A DNA stretch of 64,000 bases from NCBI RefSeq assembly GCF_009674775.1, contig NZ_WKKE01000010.1:1-64000 (forward strand), read 5' to 3'. Positions 59,474-64,000 of this stretch are shown here, piece after piece. This DNA comes from Flavobacterium sp. LC2016-23. GTDB lineage: Bacteria; Bacteroidota; Bacteroidia; Flavobacteriales; Flavobacteriaceae. Positions within the stretch are counted from its first letter, which is position 1. Each line of letters begins with the position of its first letter. Both the position numbers and the translations under genes were made by a program. The notes below the pieces were generated by a model, which was not told the origin of the DNA, ran no database searches, and saw only the letters and a list, made by a program, of their open reading frames with translations.

Positions 59474-60727
59474 TTAAACCAAAAAATAGTGATACATCCA
59501 TTCGACGCTATAAATGACGATACCTATTAATCCGCCCACCAAAGTTCCGTTGATTCTGATATATTGAAGATCTTTCCCTATTTCCAATTCTAATTTTTCA
59601 GACACCTCTTTTCCGTCCCAGCTTTTTACTGTGGAGGATATCAGATCTCCAATAACTTTTTTGTTGTTCAGAAGAACCGACAACAAATCGTTTTTGATGA
59701 AATTATTGATTTTATCAATCATCACCTGGTCTTCTTTAAGTCCGTTTCCAAAACTCTGAATCAGACCGGAAATATTGTTTTTAATAGAAGACTCCTCTCC
59801 TTTTTCCAAATCAGCTGTTATGGATAACTTAATCTCATCCCAAATTCCGTTGATATAATCCTGAACTTCTTTTTTTCCGGCAAAATCCAGAATCATGGTA
59901 TTGATTTTCACTCTCATTTCTTCGGAGTTTTTGACTTTATCCAGAAAATTGTAGACATATTCGTCTATTTTAATCCTGATGGCACTTTCCGGGTTTTTAG
60001 CTTCATCCAGAAACTCCTGCAATCCATTAAAAACCCCTTCTGAAATACTTTTATCAGCCAGGCCAAAACTCAGAAAGGGCGTTGACTCTTTTACTTTTTT
60101 ACGAATGAGATCTTTATTATTACTTAATTCCCCGCTCATCACTTCCAGAAGATTGGTCAGCAGCTGCTCTTTTACATTTCCTTTCTGCAAGGGTTCCAAC
60201 GCCAGCGCGACCCAGTTCCCAAAATTTATGGATTCCAGTTTTGCAGCAAACTGCACCTGTATAAATCTTTTTACATCTTCATCTTTTATTGTTTTCAAAA
60301 TACCGGGAATTATGTTTACGACAACCAAATCGGCAATTTTATTGGCATGTTCCTCCTGCGACAGCCAATCGGAAGCTTTGGTGGCAAAGTTGAATTCTTC
60401 CAGTTTAATTTCTAATTTTTCACGATTCAGGAATTCTTCTGAAACAAAATTGCCCAGATTCTCCCCGATCTCATTTTTTTTAGTTGGAATGATAGCCGTA
60501 TGCCAAATCGGAATCCCTAGCGGATGGCGAAACAAAGCAACGACAGCAAACCAGTCGGCAATTCCGCCCACCATTGCTGCTTCGCTAAAGGCCTGTAACA
60601 TTGGAATTTTAAAATAAATAGCGATGATAAATAAAAGAACTGCAACACCTAAAAGTGCCAGTGCATTTCTCTTCATTCTCTTTAAAGCTTTTACTTTTGA
60701 TATATCGTGATCTATAGCATTTTTCAT
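59474..60727 (-). CDS. DUF445 family membrane protein, 417 aa
   Basis: Start ATG 60727 (MKNAIDHDISKVKALKRMKR); an 8-residue longer form from 60751 is possible. Hydrophobic segment at about 24-42, then the family signature 'AAMVGGIADWFAVVALFRHP' (about 49-68) and 'GIPIWHTAIIPTKKNEIGEN' (about 70-89). A long helical middle with repeated 'KDEDVKRFIQVQFA'-like units follows, and a C-terminal hydrophobic anchor ('VGGLIGIVIYSVEWMYHYF'). Similar to YjiN/YheB proteins; function unknown. Both ends are probably in the membrane. Confidence 0.88.
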   Translation of the reverse strand: MKNAIDHDISKVKALKRMKRNALALLGVAVLLFIIAIYFKIPMLQAFSEAAMVGGIADWFAVVALFRHPLGIPIWHTAIIPTKKNEIGENLGNFVSEEFLNREKLEIKLEEFNFATKASDWLSQEEHANKIADLVVVNIIPGILKTIKDEDVKRFIQVQFAAKLESINFGNWVALALEPLQKGNVKEQLLTNLLEVMSGELSNNKDLIRKKVKESTPFLSFGLADKSISEGVFNGLQEFLDEAKNPESAIRIKIDEYVYNFLDKVKNSEEMRVKINTMILDFAGKKEVQDYINGIWDEIKLSITADLEKGEESSIKNNISGLIQSFGNGLKEDQVMIDKINNFIKNDLLSVLLNNKKVIGDLISSTVKSWDGKEVSEKLELEIGKDLQYIRINGTLVGGLIGIVIYSVEWMYHYFLV

Positions 60728-60826
60728 GATTGTAACCGTTTTTACTACCAATTTACGTTTTTTCTTTCAAATATGAGGTCAAAAAGACTTTGAGTTTTTA
60801 AGAAACCAATGAGAATTAAAGAGGGT

Positions 60827-60948
60827 TGTCACAGATTTCACTAATTATCACTAATTATTTTATTCGTGAATTTTGAATACAATACAATTCTTGAAATTCA
60901 ATTTTTATATTAATATTCAATTCATGGTAATTCGTGAAAATCGTGGCG
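60827..60948. repeat. TCACAGATTTCACTAATT inverted repeat
   Basis: Left arm 60827-60855 and complement of 60920-60948 agree at about 20 of 29 positions (TTTCAC.AATTA). Loop of about 64 bp, no gene. Upstream of map, overlapping its promoter region. Confidence 0.5.
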
Positions 60949-60968
60949 AAAAATTTATATTAAAATTG

Positions 60969-60976
60969 TACTTTTG
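60969..60976 (+). promoter_or_regulatory. -7 box (TACTTTTG) for map
   Basis: Exact TAnnTTTG, 20 bp before the ATG at 60997. Confidence 0.5.
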
Positions 60977-60996
60977 CCAACTGAAAATCCGAAATT

Positions 60997-61815
60997 ATGA
61001 TTATTGTAAAATCACGTGAAGAAATTGAATTAATGCGCGAAAGTGCCTTGATCGTATCTAAAACATTAGGAATGATTGCCTCTGAAATCAAAGAAGGCGT
61101 TACCACACTATATCTTGACAAATTAGCCGAAGAATTCATTCGTGATCACGGTGCAACACCTAGTTTCTTAGGTTTATATGATTTCCCGAATTCACTTTGT
61201 ATGAGCCCGAATGCACAGGTCGTACACGGAATCCCTAACAATACCCCTTTAAAAAACGGTGATGTTATCTCTGTAGATTGCGGTGCTTACAAAAACGGAT
61301 ATCACGGAGATCATGCCTATAGTTTTGAAATTGGAGACGTTGCTCCGGAAACTAAAAAGCTTTTACAAGTGACCAAAGAATCTCTTTACGTTGGTATCAG
61401 GGAATTTAAGGCCGGGAATCGCGTAGAAGATGTTGGAAATGCGATTCAAAAATATACGGAATCTCATGGCTACGGAGTTGTTCGCGAATTGGTAGGTCAT
61501 GGTTTAGGACAGAAAATGCACGAAGAACCGGAGATGCCAAACTACGGAAAACGAGGTCGCGGTAAACTTTTCGTAGAAGGAATGGTAGTTGCTATTGAAC
61601 CGATGATAAACATGGGAACAAGAAACATCAAACAGCTAAAAGACGGCTGGACAATCCTGACTGCTGACGGAAAACCAAGCGCCCATTTCGAACACGACGT
61701 TGCCCTGATTGACGGAAAACCGGAAATTTTATCGACTTTCTATTACATCTACAAAGCTTTAGGAATCGAAAGCACTGAAGAGGATGAATTTAGAAAAGTG
61801 CCGTTGGTTTTATAA
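60997..61815 (+). CDS. map: type I methionyl aminopeptidase, 272 aa
   Basis: Removes N-terminal Met co-translationally. 'VKSREEIELMRESALIVSKT' start; substrate His in 'AQVVHGIPNN' (about 77); metal ligands Asp in 'ISVDCGAYKNGYHGDHAYSF' (about 94 and 105), His in 'LVGHGLGQKMHEEPEMPNYG' (about 168), Glu in 'VVAIEPMINMG' (about 203) and Glu in 'SAHFEHDVAL' (about 234). All five present. Slightly longer than E. coli MAP at the C-terminus. Confidence 0.96.
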   Translation: MIIVKSREEIELMRESALIVSKTLGMIASEIKEGVTTLYLDKLAEEFIRDHGATPSFLGLYDFPNSLCMSPNAQVVHGIPNNTPLKNGDVISVDCGAYKNGYHGDHAYSFEIGDVAPETKKLLQVTKESLYVGIREFKAGNRVEDVGNAIQKYTESHGYGVVRELVGHGLGQKMHEEPEMPNYGKRGRGKLFVEGMVVAIEPMINMGTRNIKQLKDGWTILTADGKPSAHFEHDVALIDGKPEILSTFYYIYKALGIESTEEDEFRKVPLVL

Positions 61816-61819
61816 TTAT

Positions 61820-62320
61820 TACGCAGAGATTCACAAAGATATACGCCAAGATTCACAAAAATATTTATAAGCCTGTAAAATGTATGAAGAGAACACGGAA
61901 TCACGTGAAGAAATAGATGCAATTAGCTATAAAATTATTGGTTTAGCAATTGAAGTGCATAAACAACTTGGACCCGGTTTATTAGAATCCGCTTATCAGG
62001 AATGCCTGTATTATGAAATTGTAAATTCCGGTTTGATTGTTGAAAAACAAAAAGCATTACCCATAATTTATAAAGATATAAAACTAGATCATGGATATCG
62101 AATTGATTTACTGATCGAAAACAAAATAGTTATTGAATTAAAAACAGTTGAAGCATTTACAGATGTACATTTTGCCCAAATTTTAACCTATTTAAAGCTT
62201 GGTAATTATCCGTTAGGGCTTCTTATTAATTTTGACTCAAAAATTTTAAAAAACAACATCAAAAGATTTATAAACACTTTGTGAAGCTCTGTGCTAACTT
62301 TGTGAAACTCCGTGAAACGC
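61820..62320. mobile_element. inverted-repeat cassette carrying a GxxExxY gene between map and a methyltransferase gene
   Basis: Left flank 61821-61859 holds two copies of an ACG(C)AGAGATTCACAAAG-like word. The right flank 62275-62320, read on the complement, holds CACGGAGTTTCACAAAG and CACAGAGCTTCACAAAG. The outer pair agrees at 14 of 17 positions. The only gene between is 61880-62284. Arms resemble the empty hairpin at 45634-45718. No transposase. Mobility is inferred from structure and from the second, independent cassette at 18.3 kb. Confidence 0.55.
61880..62284 (+). CDS. GxxExxY protein, 134 aa
   Basis: Family named for 'GLLESAYQECLYYEI' (G-x-x-E-x-x-Y; about 34-48), preceded by 'YKIIGLAIEVHKQLGPG' (about 17-33). 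It also has 'HGYRIDLLIENKIVIELKTV' (about 72-91), with the D...ExK spacing of PD-(D/E)xK nuclease folds, then 'HFAQILTYLKLGNYPLGLLI'. Function not established; a nuclease-like activity is inferred. The last codons run into the right inverted repeat. Confidence 0.92.
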   Translation: MYEENTESREEIDAISYKIIGLAIEVHKQLGPGLLESAYQECLYYEIVNSGLIVEKQKALPIIYKDIKLDHGYRIDLLIENKIVIELKTVEAFTDVHFAQILTYLKLGNYPLGLLINFDSKILKNNIKRFINTL

Positions 62321-62323
62321 CCC

Positions 62324-63097
62324 ATGAAGAAACTTTTTAAACTAGTACTTAACACAATACCACGCCCATTATTAATTCGTTTGAGTTACGTAGCCCGTCC
62401 GATTTTGGCGCTCTCCTTAAAAGGAAATAAATACACTGATCCGATTGACGGAAAAAGTTTCAGGATGTTTTTGCCTTACGGATATGGCAAGCAGCGTCCG
62501 AATGTACTTTCGCCAAGCACACTTTCATTAGAAAGACACCGTTTGCTCTGGCTGTACTTAAACGACCAGACCGATTTTTTTACGGCCCCTAAGAAAGTGC
62601 TCCATTTTGCTCCGGAACAGGCTTTTTATAAAAGATTCCGCAAGCAGAAAAATCTGGATTACACCACAACCGATTTACTTTCGCCGTTGGCAGATGTAAA
62701 AGCAGATATTTGCAATTTACCTTTTAAGGATAACGAATACGATGTGATTTTATGCAATCACGTATTGGAACACATTCCCGATGATACCAAAGCCATGCAG
62801 GAATTGTATCGTGTGCTAAAACCGGGCGGAATGGCCATACTTCAGATTCCACAGGATTTATCGAGAGCGACTACGTTTGCTGATGATTCTATCACAGATC
62901 AAAAAGAACGTGCTGCTATTTTCGGGCAATACGATCACGTTCGTGTGTACGGCCGCGATTATTTTGACAAATTAAGAAATATTGGGTTTATCGTAATCGA
63001 AGAAGATTATACCAATAAAATCGCACCCGAACTGGTAGAAAAATATTGTCTGGCAAAAGGGGAAATTATTCCACTCTGTTTTAAACCGGAAAACTAA
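62324..63097 (+). CDS. class I SAM-dependent methyltransferase, 257 aa
   Basis: I choose ATG 62324 (MKKLFKLVLNTIPRP) over an in-frame GTG at 62312, because the GTG lies within the repeat arm. Methyltransf_11-type domain: 'KVLHFAPEQAFYKRFRKQ' (about 83-100; degenerate motif I), 'ADICNLPFKDNEYDVILCNH' (about 120-139), 'VLEHIPDDTKAMQELYRVLK' (about 140-159), 'PGGMAILQIPQDL'. N-terminal basic hydrophobic helix. Substrate unknown. Its leader is the right arm of the cassette. Confidence 0.87.
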   Translation: MKKLFKLVLNTIPRPLLIRLSYVARPILALSLKGNKYTDPIDGKSFRMFLPYGYGKQRPNVLSPSTLSLERHRLLWLYLNDQTDFFTAPKKVLHFAPEQAFYKRFRKQKNLDYTTTDLLSPLADVKADICNLPFKDNEYDVILCNHVLEHIPDDTKAMQELYRVLKPGGMAILQIPQDLSRATTFADDSITDQKERAAIFGQYDHVRVYGRDYFDKLRNIGFIVIEEDYTNKIAPELVEKYCLAKGEIIPLCFKPEN

Positions 63098-63116
63098 ACC
63101 ATCTGACTTTTATTAA

Positions 63117-63189
63117 AACCATATAAGTCATGTACGTACATTTAAGCCTGAAGCAAAAACTTATAATTCCTTACATGACTTATATGGTA
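63117..63189. repeat. ACCATATAAGTCATGTA hairpin repeat, second copy
   Basis: Perfect 17-bp arms 63118-63134 and 63172-63188 around a 37-bp loop. Same family as 51645-51722. Directly after the methyltransferase stop. Confidence 0.78.
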
Positions 63190-63220
63190 AAGAAATCCCA
63201 AATTCCAACAGAATTAAACC

Positions 63221-64000
63221 GTGACCTTGGATCTTACAAAATCATTTCAGTTTTGTTTTGACATCAGTTTTGACAAAAATCTGAATACTTATATTCCAAC
63301 AGCTTACATTGTTGAAAATACCAGTGAAATTAAGTATCTCAATAAAAAAGCAAGTCCAGATGTACTGGAGAGCTTTGGAATCGTTTTTGAAAATTTAGAT
63401 TCCAATACAAAAAAAATACTAACGGTTTGTGAAGCTTTAAAGCCTGAGTTTATTTTCAAAAAATTCAGTGTAAAAATCAAATCGGCAAAAACAATTGCTG
63501 ACCTGCAAAAAGATTCCAAAATTGATTTTGCCATTCGCCAGCATTTAAAAATAAATTTAGATTCATTTTACATCTTAATTGTACAGGAGCAATTTCCGCT
63601 ATCGCTTAATATGGGAGCTGAAAAGGATTTTTATCGCTCGAGAGTTGCTGTAAATCCGCTTTGTTTTGAACCCATAATTCAGTTTGACAAACACGCTGAA
63701 GGAATTACCTATACGTTATCTTTAAAAGAAAACGAAACCACTTTTTTACCACTAAACAGCAGTATCTATATATTGCTGGATGAGCCGGGCTGGTTAATTG
63801 TCGATAAAAAATTAGGACAGTTAAAAGAGCTTAACACTAAAAAACTTTCCCCTTTCCTAAAGAAGGAATCCATCGAGATACCTTCAAAATTAGTGGATGA
63901 TTATTTTAAAAATTTTATTCCTCAAATAGCAAAAAAAATAGATATCGAAGCCAATGGTTTCGATATCGAACATCGTGATCAAATCGTTTCCTGCTCGATT
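63221..64000 (+). CDS. N-terminal part of a large protein, possibly SNF2/DEAD-type helicase (partial)
   Basis: Open from a stop at 63215 to the window end (260 codons). No ATG near the front; GTG 63221 (VTLDLTKSF) or TTG 63227 (LDLTKSF) would start it. No signal peptide. The N-terminal region, with 'YIPTAYIVENTSEIKYLNKK' (about 17-36), 'YILLDEPGWLIVDKKLGQLK' (about 185-204) and 'IPSKLVDDYFKNFIPQIAKK', reminds me of the long leader domain of flavobacterial SNF2-family helicases, but no helicase motif lies inside the window. Confidence 0.6.
   Translation, partial: MTLDLTKSFQFCFDISFDKNLNTYIPTAYIVENTSEIKYLNKKASPDVLESFGIVFENLDSNTKKILTVCEALKPEFIFKKFSVKIKSAKTIADLQKDSKIDFAIRQHLKINLDSFYILIVQEQFPLSLNMGAEKDFYRSRVAVNPLCFEPIIQFDKHAEGITYTLSLKENETTFLPLNSSIYILLDEPGWLIVDKKLGQLKELNTKKLSPFLKKESIEIPSKLVDDYFKNFIPQIAKKIDIEANGFDIEHRDQIVSCSI

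Noticed and set aside
59979..60617. 212-codon open frame antisense to the DUF445 gene
   Set aside because: The DUF445 signature on the other strand is clear; this frame is a Ser/Phe-rich shadow.

Overview
This 64-kb window is chromosomal backbone from a member of the Bacteroidota, almost certainly Flavobacterium or a close relative. The evidence is low GC, the gliding genes gldB and gldC, many families typical of flavobacteria (DUF6705, DUF4494, DUF6702, DUF5916), promoters with the Bacteroidota -7 motif TAnnTTTG instead of E. coli -10 boxes, and little use of Shine-Dalgarno sequences. No phage, plasmid, CRISPR array, rRNA operon or transposase gene was seen.

Layout. 1-3.4 kb: small secreted proteins and lipoproteins, including a tandem DUF6705 pair and a lipoprotein with a JAMM-like motif. 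3.7-9.1 kb: a secreted protein with a possible Cys/His pair, a DUF3754 membrane protein, DUF4494, a lipoprotein plus helical protein pair, an Mpo1-like protein and a small lipoprotein. 9.15 kb: tRNA-Arg(TCG). 9.3-26.6 kb (minus strand): yqeY, then the division and cell-wall (dcw) cluster, transcribed mraZ-rsmH-ftsL-ftsI-murE-mraY-murD-[inserted cassette]-ftsW-murG-murC-ftsQ-ftsA-ftsZ. It makes lipid II and assembles the divisome; an array of MraZ-type boxes precedes mraZ. 26.9-33.6 kb: alpha/beta hydrolase, engB, gldC-gldB, nadE, an orphan response regulator and dnaG. 33.7-36.1 kb: ECF sigma factor, membrane anti-sigma candidate and coiled-coil/beta-barrel protein. 36.4-39.3 kb: acetyltransferase, polyprenyl synthetase, rlmN. 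39.7-43.1 kb: two YceI proteins, a porin and a third YceI-like protein behind two promoters that share an FNR-type palindrome. 43.3-51.6 kb: Ala/Lys-rich lipoprotein, O-methyltransferase, PAP2, tatA-like gene, an M1 peptidase operon with three related surface proteins, and pepE. 51.7-52.0 kb: two identical tRNA-Gly(TCC). 52.1-64 kb: acetyltransferase, two L,D-transpeptidases, DUF5916, gpmI, DUF445, map, a GxxExxY gene, a methyltransferase, and the start of a long protein that runs off the end.

The most unusual signal is in the spacers. Several families of short inverted-repeat (hairpin) elements recur between genes. Two conserved spacers hold a small gene inside inverted arms: a four-helix-bundle gene between murD and ftsW (arms of about 43 bp, nearly identical), and a GxxExxY gene between map and a methyltransferase gene. 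An empty hairpin with arms like those of the second cassette lies near 45.7 kb. This suggests a class of hairpin-bounded mobile cassettes resembling 23S rRNA intervening sequences but placed between protein genes.

All calls come from reading the sequence and recalled family knowledge; no search or fold prediction was run.
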